The notes: generated by a model from the letters alone, not told the origin. A DNA stretch of 64,000 nt from an uncultured Prevotellaceae bacterium (GCA_900318645.1 ONLH01000012.1:1-64000), one strand, 5' to 3'; counted from the stretch's first letter, positions 26,079 to 34,435 are shown. Program-made: numbers and translations.

Positions 26079-27197
26079 TCAGGATGAACTCACGTCATTT
26101 ACAATCGCCCGCACATGTTGAGCGACTCGCAGGAGTGTGCCCTCAGGGTCCATCGCCTCGGCAAGGGGGAGCCCCTCGCTCACGGCTACAGCAGCACACA
26201 AGCCGGCTGTGGATGGGTCAAAGTCGGGAGCTATCACCCCACAGACGGCAGCCACGGGAATACCACGTTCACGGGCCATCCTGATGACGCAGCCTGGCCC
26301 CTTGCCCATCAGCGTCTGGGCATCAAGGCGGCCTTCACCCGTAATGACAAGGTCTGCACCATTCAGGGCAGCATCAAGTCCGTTTTGTTCAAGGACGTAT
26401 GGAGCACCAGGTTGCAGCCGGCAATCCAGCAGATGCATCATCAGCGCAGGAATTCCCCCAGCCGCGCCACATCCGGGTTTGCCAGCGATTTCCTCACCCA
26501 CAAGACTCGCCACATTCATCATGCCGCGCTCCAACTGTTCGACCTGCTCGGGCGAGGCCCCTTTCTGCGGCGCGTATATCCTTGCCGAGCCTCGCTCACC
26601 ACACAGGGGGTTGTCCACATCGGTCAAGAGGGTGAAACGGCAGTCGCGCACCGTCTGCGGGATGCCGAAGGTCTCAATGCGGACAATCTTCTCAAGGTTT
26701 TCTCCATTAGGAAAAAGGTGATGCTCGCCAGAGTCAAAGAACTCGGCACCCAGAGCACACAGGATGCCCATAGCCGCATCGCAGGTCGCCGACCCACCCA
26801 AACCCAAAACGATGTCACGGCTCCCGCGTTCCATAGCGTCACGCATGAGCATACCCGTACCAAACGTACTCGCACGCATCACGTCACGGCCATCGGGTGG
26901 TAACAGTGCCAATCCACTGGCTGCCGCCACCTCGATGAGGGCGGTACCCTCATCGGTCAGGAAATATGAAGCGTTGACGGGTGCCTGCTGCAGCAACGGC
27001 CCCATCGTGGGCACGGTCACCCACTGACCTTGCCTCGTGGCAGCCAGCACGGTTGTCGTGCCGTCACCGCCGTCGGCCACCGGGACACAGACCGTCTTCA
27101 CATCATCAAGGCCGCACAAACACGCTTGTGCGGCCTCGTTAAGTTGTTGTGACGTTACCGAGCCCTTGAATTTATCAAATGCCAGGACAACCTTCAT
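26079..27197 (-). CDS. glycerate 2-kinase
   Basis: 372-residue cytoplasmic kinase of the GarK/GlxK family, forming phosphoglycerate from D-glycerate and ATP. Seen: N-terminal MKVVLAFDKFKGSVTS, the ADGGDGTT motif at about 41-48, a GLGGSATCDAAMGIL segment (about 151-165), TDVDNPLCGERGSARIYAPQKGAS and the ITGEGRLDAQT motif at about 284-294. Length matches the family. It is a single gene with a terminator. Glycerate pathway partners are not in the window. Confidence 0.93.
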   Translation of the reverse strand: MKVVLAFDKFKGSVTSQQLNEAAQACLCGLDDVKTVCVPVADGGDGTTTVLAATRQGQWVTVPTMGPLLQQAPVNASYFLTDEGTALIEVAAASGLALLPPDGRDVMRASTFGTGMLMRDAMERGSRDIVLGLGGSATCDAAMGILCALGAEFFDSGEHHLFPNGENLEKIVRIETFGIPQTVRDCRFTLLTDVDNPLCGERGSARIYAPQKGASPEQVEQLERGMMNVASLVGEEIAGKPGCGAAGGIPALMMHLLDCRLQPGAPYVLEQNGLDAALNGADLVITGEGRLDAQTLMGKGPGCVIRMARERGIPVAAVCGVIAPDFDPSTAGLCAAVAVSEGLPLAEAMDPEGTLLRVAQHVRAIVNDVSSS

Positions 27198-27270
27198 CTC
27201 AAGTATTGATATGGATGAGTCAAGTCACATCATGACTAACAGCTAGAAGCTGGTAACTGACACCTCAAGA

Positions 27271-28158
27271 CTAGTCAATCTTGATGACGAGGAAATTGGA
27301 TTTTTCCCAGAAACGGTGGGGATTAGAGATGTGAAGCGTCTTGACTCCGTCATTATCCACGATTTCGTAGGAATCCCTCGGGTGGTTGGTCATCAGTTCG
27401 GCTTTCTTGCTGTGCAAGGGAATGTCGGTGAGGGTGCGGCGATCAGCCTTGGTAAAATAGGACATCTCGAAGTCACCTTGCAGGATTTTGGTCTTGCGCA
27501 GGAAACCACTCTCAATGATCTTGTGGGCCTTGAGCTCCTTCTTGGAACCAACGACATAGTAACAGATGTTGAGGTTGTTCACCTCGTTGGTGAGTTGCTT
27601 GGACTGCTCCTGTGCCACTTCTTTCTCCTTGGTGACATTCTTGTTGACAGTGTTCAACGAGTCCACACTCTGGTTCAAGTTCTTGATCTGGACGTGGGCA
27701 GCCTCCAGCTGTTCAGTCAGGTTGTTGATCATCTTCTGCTGATCTTCAAGCTGTTGCTTCAAGCTGGCGATGGTCTTCTCCATCTTGTTGTTATAGTTGG
27801 TGGACTGCTTCAGGCGATTCTCCAGTTCACTGAGGCGCTGTTTCTGCTTAGTGATGGATTGCTGGATGAGCACAATATCGTCACGCAGTTGTTTCTTGCG
27901 ATCAGGAGTCTCTCCCTTCAGGTTGTTCACCGACATGATATCCTGCAACTCCTTGATCTGGTCCATTCCGGTAGCAATGTCGGTCATCAGTTCAATGAGG
28001 CTGTCGCGCTCGGCGTTAGCGGTGTTGATGGAGTCTTGCAATGCTGCATTGATGGAGTCCTGGCGCATGGCGTCCTGCTCCAATTGGTTGGTACGTTTAC
28101 AAGCCGGCATCACTGCCAAGCCGATCATCAACCAGACGAAAAATGAAATCTTTCTCAT
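27271..28158 (-). CDS. coiled-coil lipoprotein
   Basis: 295 residues. Signal peptide MRKISFFVWLMIGLAVMPAC with Cys20 as the likely lipid site. Residues about 25-195 are an almost unbroken coiled coil (Gln/Leu/Glu/Asn-rich, with a break at GETPDRKK). The C-terminal globular part begins LNICYYVVGSKKELKAHKII and ends RFWEKSNFLVIKID. This layout resembles Bacteroidetes lipoproteins annotated as Cbp1-type collagen-binding adhesins; I offer that only as a possibility. Envelope-anchored; the partner is unknown. Confidence 0.7.
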   Translation of the reverse strand: MRKISFFVWLMIGLAVMPACKRTNQLEQDAMRQDSINAALQDSINTANAERDSLIELMTDIATGMDQIKELQDIMSVNNLKGETPDRKKQLRDDIVLIQQSITKQKQRLSELENRLKQSTNYNNKMEKTIASLKQQLEDQQKMINNLTEQLEAAHVQIKNLNQSVDSLNTVNKNVTKEKEVAQEQSKQLTNEVNNLNICYYVVGSKKELKAHKIIESGFLRKTKILQGDFEMSYFTKADRRTLTDIPLHSKKAELMTNHPRDSYEIVDNDGVKTLHISNPHRFWEKSNFLVIKID

Positions 28159-28225
28159 ACCTATACAGAATTATGTATTGTCTATTTTGTTTACTTTTAA
28201 GTGCTTATCTTCAAAAAAAATCTTG

Positions 28226-28960
28226 TTATACCCGTGCTTTCTTTCCCTTGAAAGCGGCATATTTGTCCACTTTGACAGTCTCTATAGGAGGACTGCCGGC
28301 AACGATGATGACAATCTCGCCACGCGGCTCGTTGGCCGAAAAATAGTCTACCAGTTCGCTCAGCGTCCCATGATGGGTCGTGTTGTGCAGTTTGCTGATC
28401 TCGCGCACCACACTCGCTTCACGGTCGGCACCGAAGGCCTCGACAAACTGCTGCAGTGTCTTTAAAAGCCTCACTGGTGACTCATAGAAGACCATCGTCA
28501 AGGGTTGCTGCTTGAGTTCTTCAAGACGGGTAGCACGGCCTTTCTTCTGCGGCAGGAAGCCCTCAAAGACAAAGCGGTCACACGGTAGGCCCGAATTGAC
28601 CAGTGCAGGCACAAAGGCCGTTGCTCCAGGCAGGGTCTCTACCTCAACGCCACGGCGACGGCACTCGCGCGAAAGCAGGAAGCCTGGGTCACTGATGCCG
28701 GGTGTGCCAGCATCACTGATGAGGGCCATCACGGCGCCTCCCAGCAGCTGTTCAACCACTGCCGCTACGGCCTCATGCTCGTTGAACTTGTGGTGGCTGC
28801 GCATGGGTGTAGCGATGCCAAAATGCTTGAGCAGGACACCGCTCGTGCGGGTATCCTCGGCAAGAATCGTATCCACGTGGTTGAGCACCTCAATGGCGCG
28901 AGGCGTCATGTCACCGAGGTTCCCGACGGGAGTGGGTACTATGTACAATTTTCCTGCCAT
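28226..28960 (-). CDS. rsmI: 16S rRNA 2'-O-ribose C1402 methyltransferase
   Basis: 244-residue SAM-dependent methyltransferase of the tetrapyrrole-methylase fold that modifies C1402 in the ribosomal decoding centre. Motifs: LYIVPTPVGNLGDMTPRAIEVL at the N-terminus, ILAEDTRTSGVLLKHFGI, LISDAGTPGISDPGF (about 79-93), LPGATAFVPALVNSGLP, FEGFLPQKKG and VFYESPVRL. It is slightly shorter than E. coli RsmI, as usual in Bacteroidetes, which lack the C-terminal extension. It sits 21 bp after the acidic protein gene on the same strand. Confidence 0.95.
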   Translation of the reverse strand: MAGKLYIVPTPVGNLGDMTPRAIEVLNHVDTILAEDTRTSGVLLKHFGIATPMRSHHKFNEHEAVAAVVEQLLGGAVMALISDAGTPGISDPGFLLSRECRRRGVEVETLPGATAFVPALVNSGLPCDRFVFEGFLPQKKGRATRLEELKQQPLTMVFYESPVRLLKTLQQFVEAFGADREASVVREISKLHNTTHHGTLSELVDYFSANEPRGEIVIIVAGSPPIETVKVDKYAAFKGKKARV

Positions 28961-28981
28961 CTTGAAAGAGGGAAAACGCGA

Positions 28982-30007
28982 TTACTTCTGGAAATGGTTG
29001 CGAACGATGGTCATGAAATCCTTCACGTCCTCGTTGTCACGGTCCCAATGCAACTGGCTGAAGAAATACAACTCGGCATTGCCATAGCTGCTCATCATCT
29101 CGATGTGCTCGATAGCAGTGTTCATCGCGCTCGCACTGCCAGCAAACAATTCACGCTGGAAGCGGAATCGGTCGTTGACCGAGAACGCCGTGCGGATATC
29201 CTTTGACATCGAACGCTGCAACTTCTCGTCAACACGCAGGGGCGCAGCAGGAGTCTCATCCACCTCGGGGAACTCGGTGGGCACCGGAGGCATCGGCATC
29301 TCGTCCTCAGGCTCAGGGACGCTGTCATCCTCAGCCTCGATAAACTCGACGGTGATATCAGGCTCGTCTTCGGCCTCGGGGACAATGGCGGGATCGGGTT
29401 CGGGAACGGGTTCATCGTTCTCTACGGGCATCCTGAATACGGGCGGAACAGGTGTCGAGGGAGCCACAGGGGCGGCAGGAGGAACGACCTTGGGGGCAGG
29501 CTCTTCTGCGGCAGGTTCCTCAGCGGCAGGCTCCTCTTCAAGATCGTCGTCCGACTCATCATCAGGGGCCTCGATGAACTCGACGGTGATGTCATCGTCG
29601 GGCTCGCGGTCCTCTACGGGCACCTGAGCGGGTTCATTTTCCTCGTGCTTGGGTTCCTGGTAATCCAGAGTGAAGACTTCCTTAAACTCCTCACCGTTAT
29701 CGTGCTGCCAAGTCTCGTCGGCATCGTAATCATCTTCGGGAAGATGCTCAGCAGGCTCGGGGGACTCGGATTTCTCAGCATTCTCAGCAGGTTCAGCCTT
29801 TTCGGGTGCTGCCTCGGGTACAGGGGGCACAACAGCTTCAGTAGGCTGAAGCGTCACGCCACACATCTGCGCCAACTCGCGTACCTTGCGCTGGATCTTA
29901 TTAGTGATAATATCAGGGGTGTTCTCCTCACCCAATCGGCGGGTGACGAGCATCAGACCCTCTATCTCATACACATGAGACAGCATTTTTTCTATTGACA
30001 TATCCAT
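28982..30007 (-). CDS. acidic low-complexity protein with conserved ends
   Basis: 341 residues. The ends look conserved: an N-terminal helical part (MLSHVYEIEGLMLVTRRL..., about 9-50) and a C-terminal part (SMSKDIRTAFSVNDRFRFQRELFAGSA and a HF end, about 265-341). Between lies a 210-residue Glu/Pro/Asp/Ala tract with the module DITVEFIEA(P/E)DDES repeated twice. No export signal. The C-terminal segment is of the kind that Bacteroidales encode next to rsmI; function unknown. The repeated DITVEFIEA modules may be short binding motifs (inference). Confidence 0.7.
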   Translation of the reverse strand: MDMSIEKMLSHVYEIEGLMLVTRRLGEENTPDIITNKIQRKVRELAQMCGVTLQPTEAVVPPVPEAAPEKAEPAENAEKSESPEPAEHLPEDDYDADETWQHDNGEEFKEVFTLDYQEPKHEENEPAQVPVEDREPDDDITVEFIEAPDDESDDDLEEEPAAEEPAAEEPAPKVVPPAAPVAPSTPVPPVFRMPVENDEPVPEPDPAIVPEAEDEPDITVEFIEAEDDSVPEPEDEMPMPPVPTEFPEVDETPAAPLRVDEKLQRSMSKDIRTAFSVNDRFRFQRELFAGSASAMNTAIEHIEMMSSYGNAELYFFSQLHWDRDNEDVKDFMTIVRNHFQK

Positions 30008-30100
30008 AATCGTCTATACTATAATTGCTTAGCGTTTTGACGCCAAGGATTTGTTTTACATTCAAGGGTGCAAGTTTACTAACTTTTTTTCAATCACCAA

Positions 30101-31537
30101 CTATTTTCCCTCAAAAAGATTGCAAAGGAAGGTACCAATCTGTTCCTTCACGCTCGCCTGGGAACAGGTGAAATTGTTAACCAGCACAGCAAAGGCATAA
30201 CGGGGTTTGTCGGCAGGATAGTAGCCTACGAAACAGCGGACGTGGCGCATGCTGCCCGACTTGAGAACGATGCGACTGCTCAGGGGATTGTTCTCGAGCG
30301 TCTTGCCCACGCGGTCGGATGCGGTGGGCATGAGGTCGCACAGGCGCACCCCGTCAAAACGGCGATCAGCCATCATCGACAGCATGTCGCCGAAGAAGTT
30401 GACCGATGCCTTGTTGGCTCGTGCCAGGCCACTGCCGTCACGCATGAACAGCGGCTCGGTGTTCACTCCCTGAAGCTCCAGCCATCGCTTAACGGCTTCT
30501 ACGCCGACGACATCCAGATCGACAGGCATGGCGTCCATTCCTCGCGTCTCATAGTCACGGGCACCGATGGCACGCAACAGGGCGTGGGCAAACATGTTGT
30601 CGCTACGGTCAAGAAGCGAGGTGATGATTTCGGTCAGTTCGGGTGACTTGTGCACTACGAGCAAGGACAATTCAGATCGCGGTTCAGCGGGAGTCTCGCT
30701 GGCAGCAGACAATTCAAAGCCGTTAGAACGCAATGCACGCGTCAGGCTGTCGGCCAGCATGGGAGCCGGTGTGGGGTTAGCGTAGGTGCTGCGGTAACTC
30801 TTGGCGGTCGTCTCTCCCGTGAGCACCAGCGCGGGCACGCTATAGTCCATGTAAGGGGTAATGGCGTTGCGACCACGGCTGGCACGGCATCGGCTGATCA
30901 CCTTCAAGCCCGGCACTGCCGGAGAGAAAGAGGAACGTGACACGCGTCCCCTGCCGTCGAAGGTATAGGACACAGTCACCAAATTGTCATGGAAATTCAG
31001 GGCGTGGACAGCAGCGCCATAGTCATAGGCCAAGTCGCCAACATCCCAATCCTCGTCATAATAAGGATATCCGTAATAGGAATCGTCACAGATGATGTCG
31101 CCCTCTATCCTGTTGACACCGAGGGCCCGCAAGGCACCGATGATTTCATCAACGATATTGGCCTGGCAGGGCAAGAAGACAGAACCCAGCGTCGGGTCCC
31201 CCATGCCCTTGACGATGAGATTGCCGTACAGGCAGCCATTGCGCACCTCGCCATCAAGATAGACTGGCGTCTCAAAGCGGAAATGCGGTCCCATCAAGCC
31301 CAAAGCGGCCGATGAGACAACCGTCTTCATCGTCGAGGCTGTGATATTGGCCTGTTCAGGGCGGTAGCAGGCAATGGACTTGGCAGAATCCAGGTCAATG
31401 ACCTGCACACCCACCGAGGCATAACGCAGGGAACTGTGGGACACAAATTTATTGACCGCCTCCTGGGGCGTATAGGATGCCAGCAACGGCAATGCGACGG
31501 CAAGAACCGCCATAACAGATAATGCTATACGTTTCAT
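30101..31537 (-). CDS. dacB: D-alanyl-D-alanine carboxypeptidase/endopeptidase (PBP4, peptidase S13)
   Basis: 478 residues, exported (signal peptide MKRIALSVMAVLAVALPLLA). Penicillin-binding motifs in order: S68-T-M-K71 in TASTMKTVVSSAALG, SDN in LLDRSDNMFAHALLRAIG (about 307-324), and KSG in IVLKSGSMRHVRCFVGYY (about 434-450). The long insert between SxxK and SxN is typical of the S13 class. It trims or cuts peptidoglycan cross-links in the periplasm. The ATG overlaps the stop of the HExxH membrane protein gene by 4 bp, so the two are translationally coupled. Confidence 0.93.
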   Translation of the reverse strand: MKRIALSVMAVLAVALPLLASYTPQEAVNKFVSHSSLRYASVGVQVIDLDSAKSIACYRPEQANITASTMKTVVSSAALGLMGPHFRFETPVYLDGEVRNGCLYGNLIVKGMGDPTLGSVFLPCQANIVDEIIGALRALGVNRIEGDIICDDSYYGYPYYDEDWDVGDLAYDYGAAVHALNFHDNLVTVSYTFDGRGRVSRSSFSPAVPGLKVISRCRASRGRNAITPYMDYSVPALVLTGETTAKSYRSTYANPTPAPMLADSLTRALRSNGFELSAASETPAEPRSELSLLVVHKSPELTEIITSLLDRSDNMFAHALLRAIGARDYETRGMDAMPVDLDVVGVEAVKRWLELQGVNTEPLFMRDGSGLARANKASVNFFGDMLSMMADRRFDGVRLCDLMPTASDRVGKTLENNPLSSRIVLKSGSMRHVRCFVGYYPADKPRYAFAVLVNNFTCSQASVKEQIGTFLCNLFEGK

Positions 31538-31893
31538 CGGTTGATTGTTTTACTGTGTTGATAATGGTGGGGACGACGCTTCATGTAATGACGCCACGCA
31601 TAGAGCGGTCGCCTCTCCAGATAATGCAGATTGCGCTGGTTGGCGTAGGCTTCCCGTTCAAACGAGATGTTGCGATAGGCATTCCCACGCATCGGCAACC
31701 GCACCAGCCATTCCAGCAGATAGGCGATATAGAAGAACACAAAGAGCATCTCGCGCTGCTGCGCCGAGTGGATGCGTTCGTGATTCATCATCTCATTGCT
31801 CAGATAAACCCCCGGATGCACAAAAAGCACACCCAGCAGGTTGATGGCTGTGAATCCCCTGAATGGTAATATGGTTGTCCGCACAATCTTCAC
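31534..31893 (-). CDS. membrane protein with HExxH motif
   Basis: About 120 residues if begun at GTG 31893 (KIVRTTILPFRGFTAINLLG); the open frame reaches 31983. The core MMNHERIHSAQQREMLFVFFYIAYLLEWLVRL has HERIH, matching the zinc-peptidase HExxH motif, followed by a membrane helix, and then ISFEREAYANQRNL with a possible third ligand Glu. It is a small conserved Bacteroidetes family without assigned function; a membrane metalloprotease is inferred only from the motif. The -7 element TACCTTTG lies five bases before the GTG. The GTG start is preferred because the 30 upstream residues would overlap the promoter. Confidence 0.6.
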   Translation of the reverse strand: MKIVRTTILPFRGFTAINLLGVLFVHPGVYLSNEMMNHERIHSAQQREMLFVFFYIAYLLEWLVRLPMRGNAYRNISFEREAYANQRNLHYLERRPLYAWRHYMKRRPHHYQHSKTINR

Positions 31894-31898
31894 GGCGA

Positions 31899-31906
31899 CA
31901 AAGGTA
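31899..31906 (-). promoter_or_regulatory. -7 element giving a leaderless or near-leaderless mRNA
   Basis: TACCTTTG on the minus strand (31906-31899), only 5 nt before GTG at 31893. The expected transcription start falls on or next to that GTG. No good -33 TTG is seen. Confidence 0.5.
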
Positions 31907-32054
31907 CAACATTTTTTTCTTAATTCCGCATCAGCCCGCGACCGAGGCCGGGTGAGGTACCATTTCACTGAATTGTAGAACATTCTCCATCAGACCAAAC
32001 ATCGTCATTTTCACTAAAAAACACACGTGTAACAATTATTTATTGCCTTTTTTC

Positions 32055-32084
32055 TTGCTTAACACACAATTTTCAGTAATTTTG
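32055..32084 (+). promoter_or_regulatory. promoter for the ECF S component gene
   Basis: TTG at 32055-32057, 19-nt spacer, TAATTTTG at 32077-32084; leader of about 40 nt to the ATG at 32133. Confidence 0.75.
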
Positions 32085-32132
32085 CCGCTTAAACATGACA
32101 ATTATAACCCTAATATTGAATCAGCAACCATT

Positions 32133-32714
32133 ATGCAACGTGCGATAAAATTAATAGGTCTGGCCTTGCTTTATGTGCTGGCATTTTTCTTTGTCGAGGT
32201 CCTCGGCGCGTTTCATCCCTATGTTTGGACTTACAGTGCGGTGCCTGCCGCACTGGTTGCCGCTTGGCCCTACTACAAGCTGTGCCAGCGTTACCCATTG
32301 CCGGGAATGGCTATGCTGTGTGCCATCATGCTGCTCATGCTCAACTTCCTCTTCGGCCAAGGGCATGAGATCTTCGCTCTGGGATGCTTCCTCTTTGGTT
32401 TCATTGCCGAAGGATTCCGCAAATTTTGGGGCAACTACCGTGGCCGTAAGGGAACCATTGCCAGTTATGTCGTGATGGCGCTCATCCCCTTCACCAAGAC
32501 CTGCGTGTGGTGGGTGGACTTTGAAACCGTCACCAACATGAACATCTACAATAAGCGGGACATCTACTATGCCACGCTGGCTGGTAAGATCTTGAGTTTT
32601 CCCGTACTGACCACCATGGTCGTCCTCACAATTGTGATTGCCTTCACAGCGATGTGGATCCTGACCCGCAAATGGAACCCTCGCGAGAAATACAACGTTT
32701 TTATCGAGAATTAA
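32133..32714 (+). CDS. MptD-type putative ECF transporter S component
   Basis: 193 residues with about five to six membrane helices. It resembles the Trep_Strep/MptD family of substrate-binding subunits of energy-coupling-factor transporters: MLNFLFGQGHEIFALGCFLFGFIAEGFRKFWGNYRGRKGTIASYVVMALIPF followed by a charged, basic C-terminus. Substrate unknown. No ECF ATPase or T component is adjacent, which fits group II ECF systems whose energizing module is elsewhere. Start at 32133 is chosen because an upstream frame from 32043 overlaps the promoter. Confidence 0.6.
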   Translation: MQRAIKLIGLALLYVLAFFFVEVLGAFHPYVWTYSAVPAALVAAWPYYKLCQRYPLPGMAMLCAIMLLMLNFLFGQGHEIFALGCFLFGFIAEGFRKFWGNYRGRKGTIASYVVMALIPFTKTCVWWVDFETVTNMNIYNKRDIYYATLAGKILSFPVLTTMVVLTIVIAFTAMWILTRKWNPREKYNVFIEN

Positions 32715-32734
32715 TTCAGCTTTTTTGCTGACAG

Positions 32735-32770
32735 ACATGGGATAAGGCCAACGTTGACCTTATCCCGTGT
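32735..32770 (+). terminator. hairpin after the ECF S component gene
   Basis: GGGATAAGG (32739-32747) pairs with CCTTATCCC (32758-32766), extended by ACA/TGT, with a palindromic loop CCAACGTTGA. The following T content is modest. Confidence 0.65.
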
Positions 32771-32869
32771 CTTCTGTTCATGAGAACCCACGAGAGCATG
32801 CTTACAAAGTTTTTTGAAAATTTTTCGGCAAAAATGCTTGCAGGTATAAAAAAAAGCATTACCTTTGCA

Positions 32870-32877
32870 GTCGCTAT
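32870..32877 (+). promoter_or_regulatory. -7 element for the tRNA gene
   Basis: TACCTTTG, 29 nt upstream of the tRNA 5' end. A -33 match at the usual distance is not clear. Confidence 0.5.
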
Positions 32878-32905
32878 TGCGAAAAATACTTTCAGCAAAG
32901 CTACC

Positions 32906-32995
32906 GGAGAGGTGGGTGAGTGGCTGAAACCAGCAGTTTGCTAAACTGCCGTAGGGGTAACTCTACCGCAAGTTCGAATCTTGTCCTCTCCGCCA
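32906..32995 (+). tRNA. tRNA-Ser (anticodon GCT)
   Basis: 90-nt class II tRNA. Acceptor GGAGAGG (32906-32912) pairs with CCTCTCC (32985-32991), discriminator G, encoded CCA. D-arm GGTGAGTGGCTGAAACC region; anticodon stem GCAGT/ACTGC with loop TTGCTAA (anticodon GCT, reads AGC/AGU). The long variable arm includes GTAGGGGTAACTCTAC, and the T-loop is GTTCGAATC. Confidence 0.95.
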
Positions 32996-33004
32996 AGCCG
33001 AGAA

Positions 33005-33036
33005 ACGGTTGTGACTGTCATCACAATCGTTTTTTT
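33005..33036 (+). terminator. terminator of the tRNA transcript
   Basis: ACGGTTGTGA (33005-33014) pairs with TCACAATCGT (33021-33030), one G-U pair, followed by TTTTTT. Confidence 0.85.
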
Positions 33037-33319
33037 GTTGGCACCCATGCAAGCTCGCTTGCAGATGGGCGCCAGCAGAAAAACGATAGAGAGCCCTCAC
33101 AGGGCGCGGTTTCTCGGCTTGGCAGCGTCCCCGCGGGAGCGAAAAGATGCACGAGCAAAGCGAGTGAATCTTTTCGCCCCCGCTGCTCGCTTCCTCCCTT
33201 GCTAATCCCCACTCCAGAATCTCGCGCACTCCCTCGCCATTCCCCCCCCCCGCTGCTCGCGCGCTCCCCTTCTACCGTAAAAGAAAATCGGTTGGGTTAC
33301 CACAAAAGTAATCCAACCG
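33036..33319. repeat. cluster of GC-rich palindromes downstream of the tRNA
   Basis: A gene-free stretch holding several hairpins: GGCACCCATGCAAGC...GCTTGCAGATGGGCGCC (33040-33074), GCGAAAAGAT...ATCTTTTCGC (about 33139-33178), and CGGTTGGGTTAC/GTAATCCAACCG (33289-33319, terminator-like). CCAAGCCGAGAAAC at the tRNA 3' end recurs inverted at about 33109-33122. CCCCGCTGCTCGC occurs twice, the second time next to a run of ten C (33242-33251). Confidence 0.6.
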
Positions 33320-33339
33320 ACTGATGCCTTGAAAAGACG
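33314..33339 (+). repeat. 26-bp direct repeat, left copy
   Basis: Identical over 26 bases to 34402-34427 (begins CAACCGACTGATGCC, ends GAAAAGACG). The two copies bracket the XRE/PH-domain gene pair. It overlaps the right arm of the preceding hairpin. Confidence 0.85.
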
Positions 33340-33381
33340 CAACGATAAATTGGAATTGATTTATTGCAATAGATGATAGAC

Positions 33382-33723
33382 CTATTTTTCTAACGTTTTA
33401 AGCCACTCTGCGCATTCATCGGCTAGCAGGGCGATAAGTTTCATGTAGTATGTAGTCAGCTCAGCTGTTTTTTTCTTATTCAAGCCAGCCATGTTATGCT
33501 GCAGTGTAAGCAGGATGCGGAGCATACGGCGTGTGAACTGCTCGTCTTGAAAATAATTAATCAGGGCGATGATATGCTTGTAAGGACAAAGGCGATGCCC
33601 ACATTCCCATGCATTGTAGGTGGCTTGAGATATTTCCAATGCAAAGGCTATCTGTTCTTGCGTTACCCCCTTATTCTGGCGGGCATGCAGAAGAGCCGAC
33701 GAGAAATCATACAGGATATTCAT
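33382..33723 (-). CDS. XRE-type helix-turn-helix regulator
   Basis: 113 residues. An HTH of the XRE/Cro type lies at about 8-60: LLHARQNKGVTQEQIAFALEISQATYNAWECGHRLCPYKHIIALINYF. The C-terminal half is helical with no known ligand domain. Its ATG overlaps the stop of the PH-domain gene by 4 bp, so both are made from one mRNA. Probably a local DNA-binding regulator, perhaps of its own operon (inference). It lies between 26-bp direct repeats. Confidence 0.8.
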   Translation of the reverse strand: MNILYDFSSALLHARQNKGVTQEQIAFALEISQATYNAWECGHRLCPYKHIIALINYFQDEQFTRRMLRILLTLQHNMAGLNKKKTAELTTYYMKLIALLADECAEWLKTLEK

Positions 33724-34238
33724 TTCTCACCTCCTTTCAGATAATAGGGCATAAACTCATCAGGATCATTCACGCTTATCGCAACCGGTTTCCCTTTCTT
33801 GCGATAAATCAAGAAAACATTCTTTTCATCGGTCGCATAGGAGAGGAAGGTGCCTATTCCTTTTGAGCGAAACCAACCGATATAACCGAATACTCCGCCA
33901 CTACCAAATAGCCTTATCGTAGAAATACATGAAAAGAGCGGTTGCTCATCGACTCGCACAATGCGGTCAATGTTTTCATACGGTATATGCTTTGTTCGAG
34001 CCAGAGTCCGTACACCAACCCCTTCATCGTCGGCAACGATGTACACTGGGAAAATGAAAAAACTCAAAATGGATGGAATCAGAATGAGAGCCATAATGAC
34101 CCATGCGATTATGAGATTATAAATTCCCCTCGCTACGAGGTACATCATAACGAAGACACTAAGAATAACAATAGAGTAGAAAATGGCACTTACCCATTTT
34201 ACCGATTTGCTTTGCAAACATTCATAAATTGTTTTCAT
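33720..34238 (-). CDS. membrane protein with bacterial PH-like domain
   Basis: 172 residues. Two N-terminal hydrophobic helices (about 15-40 and 44-68), then a bacterial PH-like domain (about 70-165) with VYIVADDEGVGVRTLARTKHIPYENIDRIVRV, the usual beta-strand start of bPH_2/bPH_5 families, ending in FLIYRKKGKPVAISVNDPDEFM. Such proteins sit in the inner membrane; function is not established. First gene of a two-gene operon with the XRE regulator. Confidence 0.7.
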   Translation of the reverse strand: MKTIYECLQSKSVKWVSAIFYSIVILSVFVMMYLVARGIYNLIIAWVIMALILIPSILSFFIFPVYIVADDEGVGVRTLARTKHIPYENIDRIVRVDEQPLFSCISTIRLFGSGGVFGYIGWFRSKGIGTFLSYATDEKNVFLIYRKKGKPVAISVNDPDEFMPYYLKGGEK

Positions 34239-34276
34239 AATTACTTTTGTTTTAGTTAATAATTTTAATCACGTTG

Positions 34277-34284
34277 CAAAGCTA
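34277..34284 (-). promoter_or_regulatory. -7 element for the PH-domain/XRE operon
   Basis: TAGCTTTG on the minus strand (34284-34277), about 40 nt before the start at 34238. No clear -33 element. Confidence 0.5.
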
Positions 34285-34401
34285 CTGCTCATCTCATCTC
34301 GTTATTATCAGTTTTGCTGATAAAATAATTATTTCGGTGATTTAGGTGTTCATGAGACGCTGGTATTCGCCCCGACTTTTATCATTTTGGTATAAGTGCT
34401 T

Positions 34402-34427
34402 CAACCGACTGATGCCTTGAAAAGACG
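34402..34427 (+). repeat. 26-bp direct repeat, right copy
   Basis: Exact match to 33314-33339; neighbouring bases differ on both sides. It lies 8 bp beyond the stop codon of the FISUMP-domain gene. Confidence 0.85.
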
Positions 34428-34435
34428 TTGCTGCA

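Noticed and set aside
26084-26903. 194-262-codon plus-strand frames over glycerate kinase
   Set aside because: Antisense to a gene with complete family motifs; translation is Arg/Pro/His-rich.
32963-33229. 88-codon minus-strand frame ending in GQDSNLR
   Set aside because: This peptide is a known artefact of translating the 3' half of a tRNA gene; the frame overlaps tRNA-Ser.
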